The notes below the pieces were generated by a model. The model did no database searches, had not been told where the DNA came from, and saw only the letters and a program-made list of their open reading frames with translations. Shown piece after piece: positions 46,005 to 55,959 of a stretch of DNA of 64,000 nt. The first letter of the stretch is position 1. Each line of letters opens with the position of its first letter. Position numbers and translations under genes: made by a program. Location: the NCBI GenBank assembly GCA_026125795.1, contig JAHCKM010000002.1, forward strand, positions 1,426,001 to 1,490,000. Direction: 5' to 3'. Source of the stretch: Burkholderiaceae bacterium (GTDB taxonomy: Bacteria; Pseudomonadota; Gammaproteobacteria; Burkholderiales; Burkholderiaceae_C).

Positions 46005-46567
46005 GGTTCTATTCCCTTGGCTCTCAAGGCCTTGGCCAATGCATGGACTGCCCTGGAACAGTGGGTTTTGACGCTGCCCTCGGAACAACCCATGACGGCG
46101 GCCGTCTCGGCCACATCGAGCTCTTCCCAGTAACGGAGGAGAAAAGCCTGGCGTTGACGCTGGGGCAATTGTTCGATCTCCCCCTCGATACGAAGCAGAA
46201 TCTGAGCTCGTCCGACGGTGTCGGACGCGCTCTCGGTGCCCAAGGCATCGTCGGCGACCTGCAGAGTCTCCAGCAGATCGAAATCCCCAACGTCGCCCTC
46301 CACCTCGAACTCCGAGAAGTTTTGCACCACGGCGTTGCGAACGCGCTGGCGCCGGAACCAGTCCATCGTGGCGTTGGACAGGATGCGCTGGAACAACAGC
46401 GGCAACTCCCCGACGGGTCGGTCTGCGTACTTCTCGGCCAGCCGGATCATCGAGTCCTGAACGATGTCGAGCGCCGCCTCGTCATCGCGCACGGTGTAGG
46501 CGGTTCGTTTGAACGCCCGCTTCTCGACGCTCTTGAGGAAGTCGGACAATTCGTGATCGGTCGCCAA
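46001..46567 (-). CDS. ECF-type RNA polymerase sigma factor
   Basis: 188 residues, containing sigma region 2 (VRDDEAALDIVQDSMIRLAEKY) and region 4 (LPQRQRQAFLLRYWEELDVAETAAVMGCSEGSVKTHCSRAVHALAKAL), with no region 1 or 3, hence an ECF-type factor. First gene of a six-gene, overlapping minus-strand operon. Its stop overlaps the DUF3619 start. It is divergent from ilvI with 260 bases between. An autoregulated promoter is expected there but not recognised. Confidence 0.9.
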   Translation of the reverse strand: MATDHELSDFLKSVEKRAFKRTAYTVRDDEAALDIVQDSMIRLAEKYADRPVGELPLLFQRILSNATMDWFRRQRVRNAVVQNFSEFEVEGDVGDFDLLETLQVADDALGTESASDTVGRAQILLRIEGEIEQLPQRQRQAFLLRYWEELDVAETAAVMGCSEGSVKTHCSRAVHALAKALRAKGIEP

Positions 46568-46704
46568 TGCGAGAGGGCCGGGTGTTCGAGCCCCCGGCTT
46601 TCTGGGGCGGCGGATTATCGCATCGGGTTTTCCGGCCTGTCCGGGCTCGCCACCCGCTCCAAGTCCGATGACATAATGCTGCTTCGCACAACGCTTTTGG
46701 GTCC

Positions 46705-46806
46705 ATGAGCGCCAAGTCCGACGGCGGACGAACGTGCCATGCGCCGCGCAGGCTCCACATCCACCTCACGAGGGTGCGAGGAGGGGCACCGATGGTTTTT
46801 CGTTAG
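46705..46806 (+). other. Possible small leader frame upstream of ilvI
   Basis: A 33-codon frame from ATG 46705 to TAG 46804 lies in the 260-base ilvI leader. Its second half contains LHIHLTRV, four branched-chain residues in eight codons, immediately before a hairpin GGTGC (46773-46777) with GCACC (46786-46790) and a run of five T at 46796-46800. This loosely resembles an ilv attenuator, but the stem is short, the T-run is offset by five bases, and the ATG lacks a good ribosome site. A CATAAT at 46672 could be the -10. Confidence 0.25.
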
Positions 46807-46827
46807 AGAAATTCACAGAGGTTCAAG

Positions 46828-48609
46828 ATGGACGTGTCTGCAGCGGAAATCAAGCGCGCCGCATCGGCGCCGCCGCAAACAACTTCTTCTGGCGCCGAGA
46901 TCCTCAACGGCTCCGAAATCCTGGTCCGCTGCCTGCAGGCCGAAGGGGTCAAGTACCTCTGGGGCTATCCGGGTGGTGCCGTCCTCTATATCTACGACGC
47001 CTTGTACAAGCAGCAGGGCATCGAGCACGTTCTGGTGCGCCATGAGCAGGCCGCTGTGCACGCAGCCGACGGCTATGCCCGTGCCACGGGCGACGTGGGG
47101 GTGGCTTTGGTCACGTCCGGACCCGGCGTCACCAACGCGGTGACCGGCATTGCCACCGCCTACATGGACTCGATCCCGATGGTGATCATCACCGGACAGG
47201 TGCCGACCCCGGCGATCGGTCTGGATGCGTTCCAGGAGTGCGACACCGTCGGCATCACGCGGCCCATCGTCAAGCACAACTTTCTCGTAAAGGACGTGCG
47301 CGAGCTGGCCGGCACGATCAAGAAGGCGTTCCACATCGCCCGCACCGGCCGGCCCGGTCCGGTGGTGGTCGACGTGCCGAAGGACGTCTCGCTGCACACC
47401 ACCACGTTCAGCTACCCGGGCAAGGTGGAGATGCGCTCGTACAACCCGGTGCGCAAGGGCCACGGCGGGCAGATACGAAAGGCGCTGCAGTTGCTGCTGC
47501 AGGCCAGGCGCCCGTACATCTACACCGGTGGCGGCGTGGTGTTGGGCAACGCGTCGGCCGAATTGCGCGAGCTGGCCGACTGGCTCGGCTTCCCGTGCAC
47601 CAACACGCTGATGGGGCTGGGCGCCACGCCGTCCAACGACCCCAAGTTCCTCGGCATGCTTGGCATGCACGGCACATACGAGGCCAACATGACGATGCAG
47701 CACTGCGATGTGCTGCTCGCGGTGGGCGCGCGCTTCGACGACCGCGTGATCGGCAACCCGAAGCACTTTGCGTCGATGGAACGCAAGATCGTGCACATCG
47801 ACATCGATCCGTCGTCGATCTCCAAGCGCGTCAAGGTCGACATTCCGATCGTCGGCGACGTCAAGGACGTGCTGCGCGAACTGGTCGACCAGCTGAAGGA
47901 GGGACAGCAGAAGCCCGATGCGGCGGCGCTGACGGCCTGGTGGAGCCAGATCAACGAGTGGCGCCGGCGCGAGTGCCTAAGCTACAAGCGCAGCACCGAA
48001 GTGATCAAGCCGCAGCACGTGGTGGAGACGCTGTGGCAGCTGACGCGCGACAGCGATGTGTACATCACCTCTGACGTGGGCCAGCACCAGATGTGGGCCG
48101 CCCAGTTCTACGGCTTCAACGAGCCACGCCGCTGGATCAATTCCGGCGGCCTGGGCACGATGGGTGTGGGCCTGCCGTACGCGATGGGCATCAAGCTGGC
48201 CAAGCCGCAGGCCGACGTGTTCTGCATCACCGGCGAGGGCTCCATCCAGATGTGCATCCAGGAACTCTCCACCTGCGCCCAGTACAAGACGCCGGTAAAG
48301 ATCGTGTCGCTGAACAACCGCTACCTCGGCATGGTGCGGCAGTGGCAGCAACTCGACTACGGCGGCCGTTATTCGCACAGCTACATGGACGCGCTGCCCG
48401 ACTTCGTCAAGCTCGCCGAAGCCTATGGCCACGTGGGCTTGTTGGTGGAAAAGCCGTCCGATGTGGAGCCCGCGCTGCGCGAGGCGATCAAACTGAAGGA
48501 CCGCACGGTCTTCCTCGACTTCCGTACCGATCCCACCGAGAACGTCTGGCCGATGGTGCAGGCCGGCAAAGGCATCACCGAGATGCTGCTCGGTTCCGAG
48601 GACCTCTGA
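46828..48609 (+). CDS. ilvI: Acetolactate synthase large subunit
   Basis: 593 residues, a ThDP enzyme for the first common step of valine, leucine and isoleucine synthesis. The catalytic Glu is in HEQAAVHAADGYARATG (about residue 73), the FAD region spans 200-380, and the ThDP/Mg motif reads GEGSIQM with NN 26 residues later. The usual motif is GDG; Glu here (about residue 470, codon at 48235) is a conservative change I believe occurs in related bacteria. ATG 46828 after AGAGG. Followed by ilvH and ilvC. Confidence 0.94.
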   Translation: MDVSAAEIKRAASAPPQTTSSGAEILNGSEILVRCLQAEGVKYLWGYPGGAVLYIYDALYKQQGIEHVLVRHEQAAVHAADGYARATGDVGVALVTSGPGVTNAVTGIATAYMDSIPMVIITGQVPTPAIGLDAFQECDTVGITRPIVKHNFLVKDVRELAGTIKKAFHIARTGRPGPVVVDVPKDVSLHTTTFSYPGKVEMRSYNPVRKGHGGQIRKALQLLLQARRPYIYTGGGVVLGNASAELRELADWLGFPCTNTLMGLGATPSNDPKFLGMLGMHGTYEANMTMQHCDVLLAVGARFDDRVIGNPKHFASMERKIVHIDIDPSSISKRVKVDIPIVGDVKDVLRELVDQLKEGQQKPDAAALTAWWSQINEWRRRECLSYKRSTEVIKPQHVVETLWQLTRDSDVYITSDVGQHQMWAAQFYGFNEPRRWINSGGLGTMGVGLPYAMGIKLAKPQADVFCITGEGSIQMCIQELSTCAQYKTPVKIVSLNNRYLGMVRQWQQLDYGGRYSHSYMDALPDFVKLAEAYGHVGLLVEKPSDVEPALREAIKLKDRTVFLDFRTDPTENVWPMVQAGKGITEMLLGSEDL

Positions 48610-48732
48610 GCGTTTCAGCCGCCGGCTGGCGCCGCGTGACCCGCGCGGCGCAATCCGGCCGGCGCAGACGCTTGGAGGCGTGGCACTGCATTGACTTCGA
48701 AGAGCGTTGCCAAGGCCCGGCGGTTACCGCCG
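48610..48732 (+). ncRNA. Structured ilvI-ilvH intercistronic RNA (candidate)
   Basis: The 155-base spacer folds into a long arm: GCGT (48610-48613) with ACGC (48668-48671), GCC (48618-48620) with GGC (48661-48663), GCCGG (48621-48625) with CCGGC (48655-48659), and GCGCCGCG (48629-48636) with CGCGGCGC (48644-48651). A second hairpin pairs CGGCGG (48718-48723) with CCGCCG (48727-48732) shortly before the ilvH ribosome site. A published comparative RNA motif named ilvH exists in betaproteobacteria, as I recall; I cannot confirm a match. Confidence 0.5.
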
Positions 48733-48764
48733 CCGGCGCTGAAGAGCGCGAAGGACGAACCGAC

Positions 48765-49256
48765 ATGAAACACGTGATCGCCGTGTTGATGGAGAACGAG
48801 CCGGGCGCGTTGTCGCGCGTGGTGGCACTGTTCTCCGCGCGCGGCTACAACATCGAAAGCCTGACCGTAGCGCCGACTGAAGACCCGTCGCTGTCGCGCA
48901 TGACCGTCGTGACGACGGGTTCCGACGAGGTGATCGAGCAGATCACCAAGCACCTGAACCGGCTGATCGACGTGGTGAAGGTGGTCGATCTCACCGAAGG
49001 CAGCTTCACCGAGCGCGAGCTGATGCTCATCAAGGTGCGCGCGGTCGGCAAGGAGCGCGACGAGATGAAGCGCATGGCCGACATCTTCCGCGGCCGCATC
49101 ATCGACGTGACGGACAAGAGTTACACGATCGAGCTCACGGGCGACGCGGCCAAGCTCGATGCGTTCATCGACGCCGTGGACCGCACGGCGATCCTGGAAA
49201 CCGTGCGCACCGGCACCAGCGGCATCGGCCGCGGTGAGCGGATCCTGCGGGTGTAG
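48765..49256 (+). CDS. ilvH: Acetolactate synthase small (regulatory) subunit
   Basis: 163 residues, the usual IlvH length. It has an N-terminal ACT domain (MENEPGALSRVVALFSARGYNIESLTV) and a C-terminal ACT-like half. It activates the large subunit and confers valine feedback inhibition. ATG 48765 after GAAGGA, downstream of a structured spacer. ilvC follows after 45 bases. Confidence 0.95.
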   Translation: MKHVIAVLMENEPGALSRVVALFSARGYNIESLTVAPTEDPSLSRMTVVTTGSDEVIEQITKHLNRLIDVVKVVDLTEGSFTERELMLIKVRAVGKERDEMKRMADIFRGRIIDVTDKSYTIELTGDAAKLDAFIDAVDRTAILETVRTGTSGIGRGERILRV

Positions 49257-49283
49257 ACAACCGGGCCTGCAGCGGGCCCATGA

Positions 49284-50318
<1,035 letters not shown>

Positions 50319-50392
50319 TCGTGGGCCGCTGCGGGTGCGTGCGGGCGCGCACCCATTGCGCAGGCACCTCCTTGGCACACAATCGCAGCACG

Positions 50393-51229
50393 ATGAACGA
50401 CCTTTCGCGCCCCAGCGTCACCGACGAGCCTGTGGCGGAGGGCTCGATGCTGCCGCCGCGGCGCAAAGGCATCTACATCCTGCCCAATCTGTTCACGGTG
50501 GCCGCGCTGTTCGGCGGCTTCTACGCCATCGTCATGGCGATGAACCAGCGCTTCGACCTGGCGGCGATCGGCGTGTTCTGCGCCCTCGTACTCGACAGCC
50601 TCGACGGCCGCGTGGCGCGCATGACGCACACGCAGAGCGCGTTCGGCGAGCAGATGGACAGCCTGGCGGACATGGTGAGCTTCGGTGCCGCGCCCGCACT
50701 CATCGTCTACGAATGGGCGCTCAAGGGACTGGGCAAGGCCGGGTGGATAGCGGCGTTCGTCTACTGCGCCTGCGCGGCGCTGCGCCTGGCACGCTTCAAC
50801 ACCAACATCGGCGTGGTCGACAAGCGCTATTTCCAGGGACTGCCGAGCCCGGCGGCCGGCGCCTTGGTCACCGGCTTCATCTGGGTGCTCGACGACTACG
50901 GGTTCAAGGACGCGGCGCGCGTCGACTGGCTTGCCTGGACCGCGTTCGGTGTCACGCTGTATGCGGGTCTGACGATGGTCACCAACGTTCCCTTCTACAG
51001 CTTCAAGGACATCAGCATGAAGCGCTCGGTGCCGTTCATCGTCATCGTCGCGTTCGCCCTCGGGATCGCTGTGGTCAACATCGATCCGCCGCTGGTGCTG
51101 TTTGCGGCCTTCTGCGCCTACGGCCTCTCGGGTTACGTGGTCTACGGCTACAAGCGCTCCAAGGGCAAGCCGGTGAGCGTGATCGCCACCTCGACCGACG
51201 AGCCCGACGAGGCCGGCTTGCACCGCTGA
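50393..51229 (+). CDS. pssA: Phosphatidylserine synthase (CDP-alcohol phosphotransferase)
   Basis: 278 residues with about eight membrane helices. The CDP-alcohol phosphotransferase motif is complete: D-S-L-D-G-R-V-A-R, then G and two Asp (FGEQMDSLAD), near residues 64-90. It makes phosphatidylserine from CDP-diacylglycerol and serine, the route to phosphatidylethanolamine. ATG at 50393. It sits between ilvC and leuA, an order common in Burkholderiales. Confidence 0.92.
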   Translation: MNDLSRPSVTDEPVAEGSMLPPRRKGIYILPNLFTVAALFGGFYAIVMAMNQRFDLAAIGVFCALVLDSLDGRVARMTHTQSAFGEQMDSLADMVSFGAAPALIVYEWALKGLGKAGWIAAFVYCACAALRLARFNTNIGVVDKRYFQGLPSPAAGALVTGFIWVLDDYGFKDAARVDWLAWTAFGVTLYAGLTMVTNVPFYSFKDISMKRSVPFIVIVAFALGIAVVNIDPPLVLFAAFCAYGLSGYVVYGYKRSKGKPVSVIATSTDEPDEAGLHR

Positions 51230-51255
51230 ACAAAAGCCTGCTACATTCCCGCTCC

Positions 51256-51315
51256 ATGACGTTGCGAATCGTGATCGCGCTGGCGCTACTTCTAGGAGAC
51301 CAACGGGTTCGTTGA
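51256..51315 (+). CDS. leuL: Leu-rich leader peptide of leuA
   Basis: A 19-residue frame, [19 protein letters not shown], with a run of Leu codons CTG-GCG-CTA-CTT-CTA at 51280-51294. CTA and CTT are rare in this GC-rich genome, which makes the run a sensitive stall site for low charged tRNA-Leu. It lies 26 bases after pssA and upstream of a strong attenuator. This is the classical leu-operon leader arrangement. Confidence 0.85.
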   Translation: MTLRIVIALALLLGDQRVR

Positions 51316-51341
51316 TCGTCCACGTCCATTCGTTTCTCGAT

Positions 51342-51384
51342 CCAAACGGCCCGTATGCAACTCGCAGCGGGCCGTTTGGTTTTT
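51342..51384 (+). terminator. Attenuator terminator of leuA
   Basis: CCAAACGGCCCG (51342-51353) pairs perfectly with CGGGCCGTTTGG (51368-51379), 12 pairs, 14-base loop, followed by TTTTT. Possible competing pairings are CGTTT (51331-51335) with AAACG (51344-51348), and ACGGG (51303-51307) with CCCGT (51350-51354), both disrupting the 5' arm and the second overlapping the leader coding region. Terminator seen; antiterminator inferred. Confidence 0.88.
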
Positions 51385-51421
51385 GGAGCGCGGGTTGCGA
51401 ACATCCACCCCAAGGACAGCC

Positions 51422-53107
51422 ATGTTGAAGCAACCGCAGACCAAGTATCGCCCCTTCGCGCCGGTCGGCCTCTCGGACCGCACCTGGCCTGACGCCGTGC
51501 TCACACACACGCCGCTGTGGTGCAGCGTCGATCTGCGCGACGGCAACCAGGCGCTGATCGAACCGATGGACAGCGATCGGAAGCTGCGAATGTTCAACAT
51601 GCTGCTGAGGATCGGCTTTAAGGAGATCGAGGTCGGTTTTCCGTCGGCATCGCAGACCGATTTCGACTTTGTGCGTCTGTTGATCGAGCGTGGCCTCGTT
51701 CCCGACGACGTGACGATCCAGGTGCTGACGCAGGCTCGCCCCGAGTTGATCGAGCGCACGTTCGAGTCGCTGCGTGGTGCCAGGCGTGTGATCGTGCACC
51801 TGTACAACGCCACCGCGCCGGTGATGCGCCGCGTGGTGCTCGGGCTCGACGAGGACGGCATCGTGCAGCTCGCGGCCACGCATGCGCGCCAGATGCGCGA
51901 CCTCGCCGCACAGCAGCCCGAGACCGAGTTTGTCTTTCAGTACTCGCCGGAAATGTTCTCCGGCACCGAGTTGGCGTTCACCCGGCGCGTGATCGATGCA
52001 GTGACCGACGTATGGCAGCCCACGCCGCAACGCAAGTGCATCATCAACCTGCCGTCGACGGTTGAACACAGCACGCCCAACATCTTTGCCGACATGATCG
52101 AGTGGACTCATCGACACATCGCGCGGCGTGACGCGATCGTGCTTTCGGTCCACCCGCACAATGATCGCGGCACCGGCACGGCGGCAGGCGAGTTCGCACT
52201 GATGGCCGGCGCCGACCGCATCGAAGGATGTTTGTTCGGCAACGGCGAGCGCACCGGCAACGTCGACCTCGTGAACATCGCGCTCAACCTGTACACACAG
52301 GGCGTATCGCCGGGTCTGGATTTCTCCGACATCGATGAAGTGCGTCGCTGCGTCGAGCACTGCAACCAGTTGCCGGTGCACCCGCGGCATCCGTATGCGG
52401 GCGATCTGGTCTACACGTCGTTTTCCGGCTCGCATCAGGACGCCATCAAGAAGGCGTTCGCCGCGCGCCGCGATGGCGACATCTGGGAGATGCCGTACCT
52501 GCCGATCGACCCCAAGGACCTCGGCCGCAGCTACGACGCCGTGATCCGCGTCAACAGCCAGTCGGGCAAGGGAGGCATCTCGTACCTTCTGGAGCACGAG
52601 TACGGCCTCGAACTGCCGCGCCGGCTGCAGATCGAGTTCAGCCGTGTGGTGCAAGCGGTGACCGACGACACCGGCAAGGAGGTCGATGCGGCACAGATCA
52701 AGGAGATGTTCGATCGCGAGTACGGTCTGGACCAGGCCGGCGTGAGCCAGGTGGCCATCGGGCAGGCCGCCGATGGCATGGTGACTTTGCAGGCCGAGGT
52801 GCAGGTCGGCGCCGAGCCGGCCCAGTTGGTGCGCGGCATCGGCAATGGCCCGATCGATGCGTTCGTCAGCGCTCTGCAGCACCGCGGCTTCGAAGTCCGT
52901 GTGCTGGACTATCACGAGCATGCGATCGCCAGCGGCGCCGATGCCCGTGCTGTCGCCTACGTCGAGCTGCGCGTGGGCGAACACACGCTGTTCGGTGTAG
53001 GCATGCACCGCAATATCGTGACCGCGTCGCTCAGCGCCGTGGTTTCGGGACTGCGCCGCGCGCGGTCGCAAGCGGTTCCCGTGCGGTCGGCCGCGGTTCA
53101 CGCATAA
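51422..53107 (+). CDS. 2-Isopropylmalate synthase, long type (LeuA2 family)
   Basis: 561 residues, the length of the LeuA2 family. The N-terminal [17 protein letters not shown] and the DLRDGNQAL metal motif, with HPHNDRGTG, define the TIM-barrel (residues ~30-310); a C-terminal LeuA dimerisation/regulatory domain follows. It condenses acetyl-CoA with 2-ketoisovalerate. It is directly downstream of the leucine attenuator and 39 bases upstream of a second, different isopropylmalate synthase. Confidence 0.92.
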   Translation: MLKQPQTKYRPFAPVGLSDRTWPDAVLTHTPLWCSVDLRDGNQALIEPMDSDRKLRMFNMLLRIGFKEIEVGFPSASQTDFDFVRLLIERGLVPDDVTIQVLTQARPELIERTFESLRGARRVIVHLYNATAPVMRRVVLGLDEDGIVQLAATHARQMRDLAAQQPETEFVFQYSPEMFSGTELAFTRRVIDAVTDVWQPTPQRKCIINLPSTVEHSTPNIFADMIEWTHRHIARRDAIVLSVHPHNDRGTGTAAGEFALMAGADRIEGCLFGNGERTGNVDLVNIALNLYTQGVSPGLDFSDIDEVRRCVEHCNQLPVHPRHPYAGDLVYTSFSGSHQDAIKKAFAARRDGDIWEMPYLPIDPKDLGRSYDAVIRVNSQSGKGGISYLLEHEYGLELPRRLQIEFSRVVQAVTDDTGKEVDAAQIKEMFDREYGLDQAGVSQVAIGQAADGMVTLQAEVQVGAEPAQLVRGIGNGPIDAFVSALQHRGFEVRVLDYHEHAIASGADARAVAYVELRVGEHTLFGVGMHRNIVTASLSAVVSGLRRARSQAVPVRSAAVHA

Positions 53108-53146
53108 CATCGGCATCACAACCCAAAGCCGCACCAGGAGTTCGCC

Positions 53147-54688
53147 ATGGCTGACAAGCTGATCATCTTCGACACCACGTTGCGCGATGGTGAACAGTCT
53201 CCGGGCGCATCGATGACGCGCGAGGAGAAGCTGCGCATTGCACGTCAGCTTGAGCGGCTGCGCGTAGACGTGATCGAGGCCGGATTCGCGGCTTCTTCCA
53301 ACGGCGATTTCGACGCGGTGAAGGCGATCGCCGATGTGGTGCGCGAGAGCACGGTGTGCTCCCTGGCGCGCGCCAACGACCGCGACATTTCGCGCGCCGC
53401 CGAAGCGTTGAAAGGGGCCGCGCGGGCGCGCATCCACACCTTCATCGCCACCAGCGCGCTGCACATGGAGAAGAAGCTGCGCATGACGCCCGACCAGGTG
53501 TTCGAGCAAGCCAAGCTGTCGGTGCGCTTTGCGCGCAAGCTGTGCGACGACGTGGAGTTCTCGCCGGAGGACGGCTATCGCTCCGACGTTGACTTCCTGT
53601 GCCGCGTGCTGGAGATGGCCATCAAGGAAGGCGCCACCACGATCAACATTCCGGATACCGTGGGCTACGCAGTCCCCGAGTTGTACGGCGGTTTCATCAA
53701 GACGCTGCGCGAGCGCATTCCGAATGCCGACAAGGCCGTCTGGTCGGTCCACTGCCACAATGATCTCGGCATGGCGGTGGCCAACTCGCTGGCCGGCGTG
53801 AAGATCGGCGGTGCGCGCCAGGTCGAGTGCACGATCAACGGCCTTGGCGAGCGCGCGGGCAACTGCTCGCTCGAAGAGGTCGTGATGGCGGTGCGCACGC
53901 GGCGTGATTACTTCGGCCTCGAGCTCGGCATCGACACCACGCAGATCGTGCCGGCATCGCGCATGGTCAGCCAGACCACCGGTTTCGTCGTGCAGCCTAA
54001 CAAGGCGGTGGTTGGCGCCAACGCGTTCGCCCACGCGTCGGGCATCCACCAAGATGGCGTGCTGAAAGCGCGTGATACCTACGAGATCATGCGTGCCGAA
54101 GACGTGGGCTGGACGGCCAACCGCATCGTGCTCGGCAAGCTGTCAGGGCGCAACGCCTTCAAGCAGCGCCTGCAGGAACTCGGCATCGCTCTGGACTCTG
54201 AGGCCGACATCAATGCGGCGTTCGCGCGCTTCAAAGACCTTGCGGACCGCAAGAGCGAGATCTTCGACGAAGACATCCTTGCGCTCGTCAACGACGAGAC
54301 GGTCACGCACCAGCACGAGCACTACCGCCTGCTCGCGCTGAGCCAGCACAGCGAGACCGGCGAGCGACCCCATGCGCGCGTCAGCTTTGCCATCGGAGAA
54401 ACCGAATACAAGACGGAGAGCGACGGCAACGGACCGGTCGATGCAAGCCTCAAGGCCATCGAGTCCAAGGTGGCTTCGGGTGCGGAACTGCTGCTGTATT
54501 CAGTGAACGCGATCACCACCGGCAGCACCGAGTCCCAGGGAGAGGTCACGGTCCGGCTTCAGTTGGGCGGGCGCATCGTCAACGGCGTGGGCGCCGATCC
54601 AGACATCGTCGTTGCCTCGGCCAAGGCCTACTTGGCCGCGCTGAACAAGCTCCACCACGGCCCGGATCGGGTGCCGGCGCAGGGGTGA
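53147..54688 (+). CDS. leuA: 2-Isopropylmalate synthase, short type (LeuA family)
   Basis: 513 residues, like E. coli LeuA (523). [16 protein letters not shown] carries the metal and substrate residues; [16 protein letters not shown] the zinc-type ligands; residues ~390-513 are the leucine-binding regulatory domain. It follows the LeuA2-type gene with AGGAG before the ATG, so both enzymes are likely made from the attenuated transcript. The two are distant relatives, not recent duplicates. Citramalate synthase activity for one of them is an alternative. Confidence 0.93.
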   Translation: MADKLIIFDTTLRDGEQSPGASMTREEKLRIARQLERLRVDVIEAGFAASSNGDFDAVKAIADVVRESTVCSLARANDRDISRAAEALKGAARARIHTFIATSALHMEKKLRMTPDQVFEQAKLSVRFARKLCDDVEFSPEDGYRSDVDFLCRVLEMAIKEGATTINIPDTVGYAVPELYGGFIKTLRERIPNADKAVWSVHCHNDLGMAVANSLAGVKIGGARQVECTINGLGERAGNCSLEEVVMAVRTRRDYFGLELGIDTTQIVPASRMVSQTTGFVVQPNKAVVGANAFAHASGIHQDGVLKARDTYEIMRAEDVGWTANRIVLGKLSGRNAFKQRLQELGIALDSEADINAAFARFKDLADRKSEIFDEDILALVNDETVTHQHEHYRLLALSQHSETGERPHARVSFAIGETEYKTESDGNGPVDASLKAIESKVASGAELLLYSVNAITTGSTESQGEVTVRLQLGGRIVNGVGADPDIVVASAKAYLAALNKLHHGPDRVPAQG

Positions 54689-54696
54689 AGTGACAA

Positions 54697-54741
54697 TGCT
54701 TTGTCGGCTCTTCCAAGCGGCGGGAGAACGCCGAAAAAGCA
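54697..54741 (+). other. Stem-loop after leuA
   Basis: TGCTTTGTCGGC (54697-54708) pairs with GCCGAAAAAGCA (54730-54741) with one mismatch. It lies eight bases after the leuA stop but has no U-tract, so it may be a processing or stability hairpin rather than a terminator. Confidence 0.4.
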
Positions 54742-54796
54742 CGTGCGAATTTGGCATCCGCCACTCACTTGAGGAAAATCACCTAAGTTCTTGATA

Positions 54797-54825
54797 TTGC
54801 CTGCGTTCTAGTCCCCCGATACACT
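54797..54825 (+). promoter_or_regulatory. Probable promoter of the PBP7-type gene
   Basis: TTGCCT (54797-54802) and TACACT (54820-54825) are separated by 17 bases. Transcription would start about 18 bases before the first ATG. Fits a sigma-70 promoter in an otherwise non-coding gap. Confidence 0.45.
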
Positions 54826-54849
54826 GCGGGCCGTCGGTAGAGCTTGCCG

Positions 54850-55959
54850 ATGCGTTCATCGGTGGCCATGGAAACTGCAAATCGGGGCATGACGTTGGGG
54901 ATCCGTTTCGGCATCTGGGCGGCCGGTGTGGCCGCTTTCGTTTGTTGTCTCGTCGCCACCCCGCAAGCCGCCGTGGCCGGTGAGGGCCGTACCGCTGTCA
55001 AATCGGCCGCCAAGGCGGGTGCTGCAGTCAAATCGCGCCGAAAGGCGCGAGTCATCCCGTACCGTCCCTCGGTGGGCCAGAAGCAAGGGCTGCGCGCGAC
55101 CGATGATCCGCTCGATCTGAAGTCGAGCGTTGCCCTCGTGATGGATCAGGACACCGACGAGATCCTGTTCAGCAAGAACGCCGAAGCGGTGCTGCCGATC
55201 GCTTCGATCACCAAGCTGATGACAGCCATGGTGGTGCTCGATGCCGAGCAGCCGATGGACGAGCCCCTCAAGGTCACCAAAGTTGCCCTCGATACGCCGC
55301 GCAACAACCACTCGCGCCTGCGGGTGGGTACTGAACTCAGCCGTGGCGAACTCATGCACCTGGCGCTGATGTCGTCGGAGAACCGCGCCGCATACTCCAT
55401 CGGCGCCGCGTATCCGGGAGGCATGGCGGCGCTGGTCGAGGCGATGAACCGCAAGGCGCGCGAACTCGGCATGAAAGACTCGCACTTCGTCGAACCCACA
55501 GGCCTTTCAGCCGACAACCGCTCGAGCGCCCACGATCTGGCGCTGCTGGTCAAGGCGGCCTACCAGAACCCGGTCTTGCGCGAGTATTCAACCGCGGCCG
55601 ACGCTTCAGTGTCGGTGGGCCGGCGCATGGTCCAGTTCCGCAACACGAACTCGCTGGTGCGAAGCCCGCTGTGGGAGATTGGCCTGCAGAAGACCGGCTA
55701 TATCTCGCAGGCCGGGCGCTGCGTGGTGATGCAGGCCCAGCTTGCCGGGCGCAAGTTGATCATGGTGCTGCTCGACTCCGCAGGCCGCTACTCGCGCGTG
55801 GGCGATGCAGAGCGCATTCGACGCTGGCTCGACGCGCTCCCGGCGCCGAGCGCTCCGGCAGCGCTGCCGCCGGCTGCCTCGCTGTCACCCCGGCTGGATT
55901 CAGCGTCGGTGTCCGAGCGCGAGGGAGATCTGGGCCGCAGTGGCTCGGACACGTTCTAG
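54850..55959 (+). CDS. pbpG: D-alanyl-D-alanine endopeptidase (PBP7-like)
   Basis: 369 residues. A signal peptide (hydrophobic region ~16-43) and a basic, Lys/Ala-rich linker precede a serine DD-peptidase with SxxK (SITK, 119-122), SxN (SEN, 176-178) and KTG (281-283). It would cleave peptidoglycan crosslinks in the periplasm. ATG at 54850 is used; ATG 54868 or 54889 are possible. Its last 60 bases overlap the end of the convergent IclR gene. Confidence 0.9.
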   Translation: MRSSVAMETANRGMTLGIRFGIWAAGVAAFVCCLVATPQAAVAGEGRTAVKSAAKAGAAVKSRRKARVIPYRPSVGQKQGLRATDDPLDLKSSVALVMDQDTDEILFSKNAEAVLPIASITKLMTAMVVLDAEQPMDEPLKVTKVALDTPRNNHSRLRVGTELSRGELMHLALMSSENRAAYSIGAAYPGGMAALVEAMNRKARELGMKDSHFVEPTGLSADNRSSAHDLALLVKAAYQNPVLREYSTAADASVSVGRRMVQFRNTNSLVRSPLWEIGLQKTGYISQAGRCVVMQAQLAGRKLIMVLLDSAGRYSRVGDAERIRRWLDALPAPSAPAALPPAASLSPRLDSASVSEREGDLGRSGSDTF

